Under the pieces are notes generated by a model. The model had not been told where the DNA came from. It was given only the letters and a program-made list of their open reading frames with translations, and made no database searches. 64,000 bases of DNA from Equus caballus (lineage: Eukaryota > Chordata > Mammalia > Perissodactyla > Equidae): assembly GCF_041296265.1 (NCBI RefSeq), contig NC_091687.1, positions 106,110,001-106,174,000 of the forward strand. Reading direction: 5' to 3'. The position numbers were made by a program, and so were the translations under genes. Each line of letters opens with the position of its first letter. The stretch's first letter is position 1. This document shows positions 11,490 to 21,072 of this stretch, piece by piece.

Positions 11490-12000
11490 TATTACGTAGA
11501 GATTGTGATATACTTTTTATGTTTCTACTCCCTTATGGATGACACTTGCATAACTTCCAGGTCTTCCTCTTACAGATGAGGAGCACTGCTGTATTTATTT
11601 TTGTGCACAAGCACAGGAACTTCTCTAGGATGTGTATCTCCACAAGAAAGAGCTGAGTTGTGGATGACGTTTACTTTCAACATTACAAGACATCGCCAAA
11701 TTGTTCTCCACAGTAATTGTTTCAATTTACACTCCTACCAACCTTATATGAATTCCTAGACTTCATTTGTTAGTCAGCATTTTTTAGTTTTTCAACCAGA
11801 TAATGTGTGTGAAATGGTATCTTTTTTAAACTTGTGTTTCCCTAATAACTGGTGAGCTTGACTCTTCATCTGTTTATTGACCATTTGAGTTTCTCTTCTC
11901 TAATTTGCCTATCCGTATTGTTTGCCTGCTTTTCTATGAGCTTTTTTGCTTTTTCTTCTTGGTTTATAGAATTTCTTTATATATTTTACTACAAGTCCCT
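11490..12000 (-). repeat. L1 fragment, ORF2 3' region (antisense)
   Basis: Antisense L1 landmarks: 'ccaaattgttctccacagta', 'tttacactcctaccaacc', 'tgtgtgaaatggtatc' and 'tgtttattgaccatttgag', in reverse order relative to the neighbouring sense L1 copy. Confidence 0.7.
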
Positions 12001-12069
12001 GTAATCATGAGCATCTAGAGCCAGGAAGAGAGGGAAGAAGACGGTGTGTGGTGAGAGCAGACAGCCCCA

Positions 12070-13090
12070 TCTCTTCTACTGCTCTTCAAGATCATTGTTA
12101 AGAAAATAAAAAGCAAACCACAAATTAGGAGAAAATATTTGCAATACATATATCTGTCAAAGGATTTGTATCCTGAATATATAAAGAATTGAAGAAAATA
12201 TAAATATATAAAGAATATAGAGAATTCGACAATAATACAAACCCAATTTTTTAAAGTGGGCAAATAATTTGAACCCACACTTTACAAAAGAAGACGTGCA
12301 AATGGCCAATAAGCACACAAAAACATAGTCAACATCATTAGTCATCTGGGAATGCAAATTAAAAACACAGTGAGATACCACCATAAGTGAATAGCTAAAA
12401 TGAAAAAGACTGACAATACAAAGTGTTGACAAGGATTTGGAGCAACTTGAACATTGCTGTTAGGAATATAAAATGACAAACACTTTGGAAAACAGTATGG
12501 CAGTTTCTTAAGAAGTTAAACATAATTTGCCATACAACCTACATACCCACTGCTATCTTACTTACCTAAGATAAATGAAAATGTATGTCTACACAAAGAC
12601 TTTCACATGAACATTCACAGCAGCTTTATTTGAGATAGCCCCAAATTGGAAATAACCCAAATCAAGAGGGAGAGTGGGTAAACAAATTGTGCTGTATTCA
12701 TATAATGGAATTCTACTCAGCATAATAAGGAAGGAGTACCTGATTCACACATCAACATGGATGAATCGCAAAAACATTGTGTTAAGCAAAAGAAGCCAGG
12801 CATATAAGAGTGCATACTGTAGAGCTCCATGTATATGAAGCACTAGAAAAAATGTAAATCTGATTTTTAATAACCGAAGGCATATTAGCAGTTACCTGAG
12901 GCCCGGGGTGAGAGAGTAACTGGGGAAAAAGCAAAAGGGATCTATTATTTTTGGGGGGATGGTGATAGAAATATCCTATATCTTGACTGTGGTGGTGGTT
13001 CTTCAGGTGAATAACTTTGTCAAAACTCATTGAAATGCACACTTAAAATTGCAACATTTATCGGATCTAAATAATGCCTTAAAAAAAACA
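12070..13090 (+). repeat. L1 fragment, ORF2 3' end plus 3' UTR
   Basis: Sense L1 with the series 'ggagaaaatatttgcaata', 'aagaagacgtgcaaatgg', 'tgcaaattaaaaacacagtg', 'attcacagcagctttatttg', 'ccccaaattggaaataaccc' and a 3' UTR ending in a short A-run near 13081-13090. It is the best preserved L1 piece in this cluster but has no intact ORF. Confidence 0.8.
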
Positions 13091-13094
13091 GAGA

Positions 13095-13745
13095 TGTATT
13101 CCTGCAGGGATAGACAATTAGCATAGAATAGAAAGACATCAGAACAGAATATAGAACTTAAAAATAGACACTGTGTGTATGGAAGGAAAGAGGGGGGCAG
13201 AACAAACCAGTGAGGAAATGGACTGTGGGAGCACTGGCTCTGTAAATGGGAAAAGGTGAGATTAATTCCTACCTCAGATCAGGCACAAAAGTAAAGTCCA
13301 GGCAGATTAAAGACCTAAAGCAAACATATACTCTTTCCAGTGTTTTTGCAGGTGTCTGAAATGTTTTTTGTGGTTTTCCAGATGTTTGAAGTATTTTATA
13401 TTTAAAAACAAATTTTAAAATACATACAAGTCATGAAGTGGGCAAAGATTCTTTAAAAGGACTCAAAAAGCACTAACGATAAAAGAAAGACTGACAAGTT
13501 GAACTTCATTGCATGGAACTTCTGTTCATCACAATACATGATTAAGAGAGGAAAAGGCAAGAGACAGACTGGGGGAGGATATTCACAATACGGAAAAACA
13601 AACAACCTAATTGTTTTAAAAACAGGAACATTGTTGAATGGGCTCTTCAAAAGTGGATATGCAGATAGCCAATAGATATGGAAAAGATGCCCAGTATGGA
13701 AGGAATTAAATATTATAAGAAAAAGATGTGGCACATTTACATGCT
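13095..13745 (+). repeat. Old L1 fragment
   Basis: Contains 'aaagtaaagtccaggcagattaaagac', 'aagttgaacttcattgc' and 'gagacagactgggggaggata', which are decayed sense L1 ORF2 landmarks. Possibly two pieces separated near 13330-13450. Confidence 0.5.
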
Positions 13746-13914
13746 AATTCCTTGTCAGCATTAAAAATATTTTATTTCAGTTTTTGGTATAGTTAGTACA
13801 TTCCTATGAAATAAAATAGAAAAGGTACAAATGAGTTTACAGTGCAAAGTCCCCGCTTTGACCCCTCAGCAACCTGGCTCCCTTCCAGAGTCTCTGAAGT
13901 CGCTGTTACAAGTT

Positions 13915-14140
13915 CTTGTTTATCTTTCCAGGGAAGTCCTACACATGTAGAAGCAAACACATCAAGGGATCATTTCTCCAAGAAGACATAAGAATCCTTA
14001 ATGTGTATGTGCCTAACAACAAAGCGTCAATACATGAGAGGCAAAGACTGATCGAACTGCAAAGAGAAATAGATGCATCCACTATAATAGTTGGAGACTT
14101 CAACATCCCTTTATCAGAAATAAAAGCAAACACATACATT
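13915..14140 (+). repeat. L1 ORF2 endonuclease-region fragment
   Basis: Translates to an L1 apurinic-endonuclease-like stretch (LNVYVPNNKAS and IVGDFNIPLS). The GDFN motif is the conserved endonuclease signature of L1 ORF2. An isolated 5' ORF2 piece. Confidence 0.75.
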
Positions 14141-14257
14141 CTCACACATATAATACACACATACATTCTTTCCTTAAGGACATAAAAACCTACATTATTC
14201 TCTACCTTTTCTTTTTTTTGCAATTGATGATTTATCTTGAAAAATCAGCCCATATCA

Positions 14258-14466
14258 GGGGCTGGCCCTGTGGCCGAGTGGTTAAGTTCGTGCGCTCTCC
14301 TACAGGCGGCCCAGTGTTTCGTTGGTTCGAATCCTGGGTGTGGACATGGCACTGCTCATCAGACCACGCTGAGGCAGGGTCCCACATTCCACAACTAGAA
14401 GGACCCACAACGAAGAACATACAACTATGTACTGGGGGGCTTTGGGGAGAAAAAGGAAAAAAAAAG
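14258..14466 (+). repeat. ERE1 equine tRNA-derived SINE
   Basis: Begins GGGGCTGGCCCTGTGGCCGA and has the A-box region (TGGCCGAGTGGTTAAG), an intact-looking B box GGTTCGAATCC at 14324-14334, 'ggacccacaacgaagaacat' and the 'actggggggctttgggg' end with an A-rich tail. This family is characteristic of equids and supports the organism call. A short target-site repeat (about TATCA) flanks it. Confidence 0.9.
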
Positions 14467-14499
14467 TCTGTATCAGTACACAAAGTTTCTTTATTTTTA

Positions 14500-15190
14500 A
14501 AAATGTATGCGTAACATTCCATCATATGGATGTACCATAATTACTTTAAGCAAGACACTGGGCTTGTTTTTAGACCTTTTATTCCATTCTTAATCTGGCT
14601 GTTAATATGTTGCACCAGTACACGATGTTTCAACTGTAGTAGCTTTAAATATATTTTTATATGAGGTAGTTTGTTCCTACCTACCCCCAACCATTACAAC
14701 TCTTAGTCCAAATTTTTCTAGCTACTCTCACTTGTTTATTTTTCCTTCTGAACTTTAGAATCACCTAATCTGGTTCTAAAAAGCTCTGTTGGATTTATTT
14801 CATTAAATTTGCAGATTATTTTAGAAAGAATTGATCCTTTAAGGTATTGTCTCCCTAACCCTGAACATGATATGCCTTTCCATTTGTTCAGATACTTTTT
14901 GTAGTCCTTAGTGATGTTTAAAGGTTTATTTTTTTCACGTAGGTTTTGTACATTTCTTGTTAAGCTTTTTCCATGATGTTTAATCTTTTTATTGCTAGTA
15001 AAATGCAACATTTCCTTCCTTTATATTTTCTAAATGGTGGTTGATTGCATATACATATGGAGGCTTTTGATGTCTATATATTAATATTAAACCCAGCCAC
15101 CTTACTGAATTCTCTTATCACTTATAATGGTTTTTTCAGTTTATTATCTTGTGTCTCCCAGTTTTGCAATCAAATCATCACTGGTTCTAG
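14500..15190 (-). repeat. L1 fragment, reverse-transcriptase region (antisense)
   Basis: Antisense L1: 'cacctaatctggttct', 'cccagccaccttactgaatt' and 'gttttgcaatcaaatcatc' are typical of the reverse strand of L1 ORF2. Diverged and not open. Confidence 0.65.
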
Positions 15191-15294
15191 AGTGCCTCTG
15201 GGTTAATACTGCAAATGGGCCAGCTCTAAGCCCATTATGCATGGACCCTCATGTAAAATACAGCTTTAAAATCATTTGTGGCTCTTTCCATGTC

Positions 15295-15410
15295 CTACTT
15301 TAACACGCTGTGTGACTGAATCTCAGTTTCCTCATCTGTATAATGGAGAAACCAATATCTTCATTTCTGAGGCATGGGAAGAATCAAGTAAGATTTAAAA
15401 TAACTTTCAT
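15295..15410 (+). repeat. MIR SINE fragment
   Basis: Contains 'ctgtgtgactgaatctcag', 'tttcctcatctgtataatgg' and 'agtaagatttaaaat', the core and tail of a MIR in sense. Confidence 0.7.
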
Positions 15411-15929
15411 AAAGTGTAACAATGCATACTTTTGTGGCAGGAGTCCTAGTTTTAGCCCAAGCAGGAGGATTGGACCAGCCTGGAACTGATTTGCTTGGGG
15501 CCAGAGTAAAGGCACTAGAAGATGGAAAAAGCTGAAACTACCCCTGGTAAGATGAATAGGGAGGACTGCCCAAAGCCTGATGATCCCCTCAGCCTAGGGC
15601 CTCAAACTGTCTGACTCTAGAGGTGGAAAGAAGCTCAAGGTAGCCTGGAGACAAGAGTTGGGCACTTTGGTGCCCAGGTGGAACCAACGTGGGAGAGAGA
15701 GAAACATTCTCTGCTCAGCCTAGAAAATGTGGCCTCTTTGGCCCCTGGACAACTCAGCTTGGAGAGGTGGCAGAGTGTCCCAGCGGACAGGGCCACAGCC
15801 TTCCTCCTGAGTTATGGGCAAGACCTGTGGTTGTCACCTGGCAGTGCGAATTTGTCCCAGGAGACACCCTGAGCGGGTTTCCTGAAATACTGGGCGAGCC
15901 TTCAGGGCGGGAAGAGATCTCGATATCCG

Positions 15930-16650
15930 GATCATTATCGTTAGCATCGTGGTCCCTTTCTGTCTGCACGTGCGCAAGAGACCCCGGTCGCCCTCGGACA
16001 GACTCCGGCGGCGCAGAAAGCCAGGGTGAATGGGTCCTTCGGGATCCGTTAGCAGAGGAGGAAGACGAGGACACAATCAGCCACGAACGCGTACGCGTGC
16101 TTCCTCCGAGGCCACACCGGTAAATCCGCACTACGAAACGGCGCGAAAGAGTCCCCGTCACGGCCAGAACAGCGCGCGACTTCCGGCCGAGGAAGCGGTG
16201 CGACTCCATTGCTTCCGGCCGCTGCCGCCTGCGCCTGCGCACTCGTGCCGGCCTTTGGCGGGAGGAAGGTACCAACTGCGGGGCGGGGGGGCCTCCTCGG
16301 TCTCTCGCTCCCGGAAGTAGCCCTTTGCGCGTCCCGGAACCCAGAGCCCCCCCAGGCTCTGCTGGATCCGTGGCGTCTTCCGGGGGCTCCGGCGGCTTTG
16401 CGTGGGTGGGTGGGCGCGAGCGCCTGTGGTGGGCGCCGCGCTTGTCTCGGCAGCTTGGGTGGCTGGCTTTCGGCGGGCGGCCGGCCCCATCCCGGACCCC
16501 TGGCGTTAGGTAAGCTGGAGCGGGGGCGTTGTGGTCCCACTTCACAGACGTGGACGCTGAGGCTTGGGGAACGGGGGCGGCTTTCCGGACCTGCCCCGCC
16601 TCGCCCCGCCCATCGGACGGCGCAGGTGTCCCCCTCCTAGGCCAGCCTCC
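15930..16650. promoter_or_regulatory. LRRC61: CpG island, promoter of LRRC61/ZBED6CL unit (bidirectional type)
   Basis: Dense CpG block without TATA. ETS/GABPA-type motifs occur in both orientations (ACTTCCGG near 16179, CTTCCGG near 16211, CCGGAAGT near 16310). An NRF1-like TGCGCCTGCGCA lies at 16230-16241 and another NRF1-like CGTGCGCAAG near 15970. In human this promoter is shared head-to-head with ACTR3C. I found no ACTR3C coding sequence on the minus side here, so a minus-strand transcript is only possible. A frame of 324 codons on the minus strand is a by-product of high GC. Confidence 0.8.
16330..16509 (+). other. LRRC61: Probable 5' noncoding exon 1 of LRRC61/ZBED6CL
   Basis: A strong donor, GCGTTAG|GTAAGC, falls at 16509/16510 at the downstream edge of the CpG island core, on the strand of LRRC61. 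The exon start is not defined by sequence and the value given is a guess. No coding frame continues across the donor. Confidence 0.5.
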
Positions 16651-16774
16651 CCTTCCCAGTGCCCCGCACCTAAAACACGCCAGGTGAGGCCAGAATGTAC
16701 TGGACAGCAGCTCGTATCCATCGCTCACTCTGTGTCAAGAGCTGCCCTTAAATATGCTGTAATATACGTGCATT

Positions 16775-16935
16775 AATTCACTTATTCCATGACAAGCTTG
16801 TGAGGTGGATGGTTTTATCCCTGTGGTATAGACGAGGAAACCGAGGCTCACCAGCGCAAGATCTCAACTGGTGGGTGGCAGCCAGGATTTAAACCCACAT
16901 AGATTGCCTCTGGACTGCCTGCTCTCAATCCTTAT
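16775..16935 (-). repeat. MIR SINE (antisense)
   Basis: Reverse MIR: 'gaggaaaccgaggctcac', 'ggtgggtggcagccaggattt' and 'aaacccacat...tctggactgcctgctc' correspond to the antisense core and head. Confidence 0.7.
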
Positions 16936-17689
16936 GCAAAGCAGCCTCGCAGAAAAGAGCAAAAGACTTTAAAACAGATCTCATTTTATGTTACTTTTGC
17001 ATAATGTGCAATCTAATGATGCATGGTTATTGTTTAAAATCTCTCTCTTAGGGTTTGCAAGTAGCCAAATTTACTTTTGGGACAAAACCCAAAAATACAT
17101 GGTTTGCTCTACTCTTTTCCTTCCACACGTTTCTCTCCTCTCATCCTGTTCCTCATTGCCTTTCCAGCTCCTCACAAGTGAGTGGGTCAGGAGATGAGAA
17201 GCCCAGGACTGGAGGGCGCAGCAAGTGCTCTGAAGTGCCCTGGGGAATAGAGGCTAGGTAGACACCCCCCTCTGCCCCAGTGCAGAGCTGAGAGAAGACA
17301 GGGCCAGTGGGATTGGACAGAGTGAAAACTCAGAGAAAGAGCCAGCAAAGCTATTGAGTGCCCAGGGCAACTGAGCTCTGCACGGGCCCGGGGGTGAAGC
17401 AGGCACAGGAGGAATAGAAGAGCGGCCTGGGCACGTGGGGGAGGGCCTGGTGAGAGTAGTTGGAAGAAAGTCCTCATCCGGGGAGCCAACACATAGGTGA
17501 GTGCTGAGGCACCCCCTGTCTCAGGCTTCCCCAGCAGCTTGCTGCCTCTGCCAATATATGGCTTCCCCTTGGGAACCTGTAGGCCCTTGGGCATAAACTG
17601 CCTCAGTTCCTTCTGCTGTCCACACCCGAGGACTCGCCTGCCCCCACAGCCATCCTTCCTTCCTTCGCTCCGTCAGAAAGAAATAGATT

Positions 17690-18330
17690 CTTGTCTCCAA
17701 GGATAAGCCCACCCCGACCCGCGCCCTGAATCCCTTGCCCTCAGAAACTCCTGCCATCACTGCCCCTCTCTCCTGTATATTTGGCCTTAGTTTTCCCACT
17801 GCACATTTTCTCTGTTTGGAGACATAGCCAGGCCTTTTCCCTCCCATCCCAAAGCATGACTGTCCCTTCCCCACCCCACCTCGGACGTCAAAAGTACCTG
17901 CATTCCCCCCTTCTCATTGCACAGCTCCAGGCTCCACTGTCTTCAGTTACTGAAGTGACCTTTGACCCTCTCTCTCCTTTCTGGAAAGTCTTCCTTTGGC
18001 TTCCATAACATCACTTGAGGTTTGCTGTGTCTCTCCTTTGCCTGTCAGTCATATTTGAAATCTGCACAACCTCTCCTCCTCATGTTGTCAGTGTTGCCTG
18101 GACAACCACCTTTGCTCTCTTCTCCCTCTGGCATCTCCCCTCAGTTTCTACAGAGACTTTTTACGCTCACCTTTGTCTTCAGCTCGGACCTCTGTCCCTC
18201 TGATGCATGTGTCTGTCACATCTATTTCTGAAGGTTTGTTCTAGAAGAACCTCAAAATCAGTCTATCTCAAACCAAACTGTATTAGTGAATGGAATCCGT
18301 AGGGAGCCCCTCTGAATCCCTTCCTCCTCC
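17690..18330 (+). repeat. L2 LINE fragment (sense)
   Basis: Sense L2 ORF2 3' region: 'tttggcttccataacatcac', 'cagctcggacctctgtccc', 'aaatcagtctatctcaaacc' and 'agtgaatggaatcc' follow L2 consensus order. Sits in the first intron of the LRRC61/ZBED6CL unit. Confidence 0.6.
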
Positions 18331-18730
18331 TCCGCATCTCAGCTCAAGCATAATCCGCCTCCCGAATAGCTCTGCTGACTGCTAGTCCCTCTGCCATTAC
18401 CTGCTCTGGCCTCCTCACCGCCTGCTTCCCAGCGCCGTGCCTGCCTTGTGCGGCCCTACTGTGGCGCCCTTTCAAGAGTCTGTCTTGTAGTTGTCCTCAA
18501 GTGTATGTCATCTGTTGTGAAAAGTGTCACAAGTAACTTCTTACTGATAATCAAAGTACTGGAGTTTGTGGATGATTTCCTTTTTAAATTTTATGTTTTA
18601 GATTCGTTTAGATACAGGCTTGGCCCTCCACAGTGTCACCCTCACTGGCATCCTTGTGCTTCAGAGGAAGAGAGAGGGGTGGCATTACTGTTGGTGCCAT
18701 TGATAGCACAAGACCCCGGATCTACCCCAG

Positions 18731-18770
18731 AGTCTATCATGAGCAAAGGATCCTGAAGCAGTGGCCTAAG
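18731..18770 (+). other. Candidate 40-nt noncoding exon
   Basis: An acceptor-like CTACCCCAG ends at 18730 and a strong donor CCTAAG|GTAAGC follows at 18770/18771. It could be an optional 5' UTR exon of LRRC61/ZBED6CL. There is no protein support, and short pseudo-exons of this kind arise by chance. Confidence 0.25.
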
Positions 18771-19250
18771 GTAAGCAACCCCTTACGAGACAGAACCTAA
18801 ACTCCGATGTCAGAGACTCGATTCATCTCCAGGTCCGCCCGAGGCCCGGCCTCCACAGCACCGACACCACTTGCCTTGCTGTAGCGCCGTGAGCCCGTTT
18901 CCTTCCTGAGCCCCGAGCGCCAGCTGGGGTTATTCTCCTGCACTGGAATTTACAGTCTCCTATGTTCCTATCTTTAGGGTGCAGGGTTGGTCCTGGTAGA
19001 TATTTAATGAATTGTTGTTGTATGGTGGAGTGGATTGAGAATATCTGCCGAATACAGACGTAGTGATGGGACAAGACTAAGTGGGGAACAGAACAGGCTG
19101 GGGCCCTGGTGTAGACTAGGAGGTCCTCAGGTGAAGGCTCTGGGGCGTGACCCGGGCTGCAGTCCTGACACATAGGTTTTGCCTTTGTCCCCCATCGTCA
19201 GGGCTGGTTGGACACTGGCCTGATTTCAGTACCCTGTTCTGTGTCCCCAG

Positions 19251-19358
19251 GAGCCATGAAGCCTACAGACTGCTTCTGGAGCTCTGGAGCCAGCCTGGTC
19301 TCCCGCTGTGCCTCTGACCATCACGGTTCTGTCTCTTCTGTCATAAACAGGAGCTGAG
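19251..19358 (+). other. LRRC61: Probable 5' noncoding exon with a short upstream ORF
   Basis: Bounded by GTGTCCCCAG|GAG and GCTGAG|GTAAGT, both good splice sites, giving a 108-nt exon between the CpG island and the ZBED6CL exon. It contains an ATG at 19256 opening a 33-codon frame that stops at 19357, one base before the donor. If included in the mRNA this would be an upstream ORF reducing translation of whichever main frame is spliced on. Inferred from splice sites only. Confidence 0.45.
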
Positions 19359-19689
19359 GTAAGTCGCCTGCAGTTCTGACATCCTAGAGTGCTTCTGGGA
19401 CCAGGACAGTGTCTCACATTTCATTTACACCTTTATCCAGCCCCTGCACAGCGCCACCTCCCGTGCTTCAGATGTTTGACTTGGTGGTGGCTGACTGAGC
19501 TCTCTAGTGATGGGCTCCAGGTGACTGCCTCTCAGTCCTTCCAAGGCTCTTCCGGCTGGAAGGACCGCCTCAGCGTCACTGCGCCCCATCTCCTCCTTGG
19601 GCAGAGGCTCACTTCCGTTTCTGTTCTTCTCTCCGCGTATTTCTCTTGTGACTTCTTCATGTCTCTTTTCTTTTGAATTTGACCTAATC

Positions 19690-20340
19690 GCCAGGAAAAT
19701 GAATCAGAGGAAAGGAGTTAAGGATTGTGCGTAGGTTTGGGGTCTGAGCGTCTGGGTGAACAGATGTTCCATTTACCGAGATTGAGTTGACTGTAGGAAG
19801 AGCGGGTGAGGGAAGCCTCAGAGAGGCTGGGCGGTGGTCAGTAGGTAAACGTAGTCCCCGTCGGGGAGAAGACAAAGCTGTCCTGGGAGAGTGTAGAATG
19901 AGAAGAGGGCCTAGGAAGAAACCCTGGGAGACGTCATTGAGGGACAGGCAGAGGGAGAGGGACCAGAATGGAGACTGAAAAGGAGTTGCCGGTGAGAGGA
20001 AAACCAAGGAAATGTGGGCTCCCAGGGCGACGGGAAAACAGCCTTGCAAACGGAGGGCATGGGCAGGTGCAGAAAAGGCCATTGGAAGTGGTGCCAGTGG
20101 GGTTGCTGGGCGCCTTGGCAAGGAACCAGGGTCAGGGAGCAGTGGGAGCTGGAGCCAGAGAGGAGTGGGTTTCGAGAGGAATGGGAGGTGGGAAAGTGTA
20201 AACAGCTGCCCTCCCAGAGTTTCTCTGACTGAGAGAGGAGAGAGAAGGGGCACCAGGGGCCTGAGTCTTGGGCACTAGGTTCCACCTCATCTTGCGCCTT
20301 CTGCGGGAGGCTGACTCCTAGAGAAGGAATTTCCAAGGGT
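19690..20340 (-). repeat. L2 LINE fragment (antisense)
   Basis: The minus-strand translation contains ISVNGTSVHPDAQTPNLRTI, matching the conserved L2 ORF2 C-terminal pattern ISVNGT-x-HP-x-AQ-x-x-NL-x-x-IL. The plus strand shows the matching antisense blocks ('gtttggggtctgagcg', 'ccatttaccgagattgag'). Decayed. Confidence 0.75.
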
Positions 20341-21035
20341 CTAAGCAGAGCCTCCAGCTTAGGTGGCCTCAGGCTGCATTACTTCCTGAACACTAAGTGG
20401 CATTCGGTTTATGGTGCCCTGTTGGGGCCGGTGCAGCCCAGGGGCGCAGGGTGCCGAGACCGACAGGCTCTGCTCGCTCCTGGCCTGTGTCTCTTCCAGG
20501 GCACCTGTTTAACTTCTTGGCGAAGTCAGTCCCCTCCCCGCGGTCTCGCAGCCCACGCTGTGTTCCTTCATGCCCTGCGTTGTGGCTCTGGTCTTAAATG
20601 CTGTGAATGTGACTCTTTTATTCACATCTGTGTCTCCTGCCAGCCTGGAGGCCTCGTGCATGCAGGGCCTTGTCTACTTGATGTGGTAGCCACAACACAG
20701 GAGAATTGGCAAGTGCCTACTAGGTTCCCAGTAAACAGTGAAAGAAAAAAGAGAAACATCAGTTAGTTTGGCAAAGAAGAGGGACACAGAAATCACTGGT
20801 GTGGTTCAGAGGGCTGTGTGGTTCCAGTGAGGGCTGGTTCATTTGGTCTGGAGGAGTCAGGCTTCGCCAAGGAGGTTGAGATCTTGAGAGTTTTGTCCTG
20901 GGGCAGATTTCATATTATCTTGCTATACCCTCCCTTCTCTGCTCTCCTCTCTGCTCTGGGCCTCGCCATCTCCCTGAGTGGTCCCCAGAGTTGAGTAGGG
21001 CAGCTGAGAGCCATTCTTTTCATCTTGCTTTGCAG
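20340..21035. other. Intron upstream of the ZBED6CL exon
   Basis: No repeat or gene recognised. It ends with the acceptor TTGCTTTGCAG at 21025-21035, which opens the ZBED6CL exon. Confidence 0.5.
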
Positions 21036-21072
21036 CCTGGGCCCATCTTCTCCTTTCTCCAAGTTCCTAAGC

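Noticed and set aside
13916-14185. Plus frame with endonuclease-like GDFN motif
   Set aside because: As a host gene: it is an isolated L1 ORF2 fragment, reported as a repeat.
14258-14466. tRNA-like A and B boxes
   Set aside because: They belong to an ERE1 SINE (also at 24.6, 37.9 and 47.3 kb). There is no complete tRNA cloverleaf, so no tRNA gene is called.
15754-16728. Minus-strand frame of 324 codons in the LRRC61 CpG island
   Set aside because: Arg/Pro/Gly-rich text typical of GC-driven open frames, with no domain, no ACTR3C similarity and no splice support.
21025-21072. Sixteen codons open upstream of the chosen ZBED6CL ATG
   Set aside because: They begin at a TTG and cross the acceptor CTTTGCAG at 21035. 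The first ATG inside the exon is 21073.
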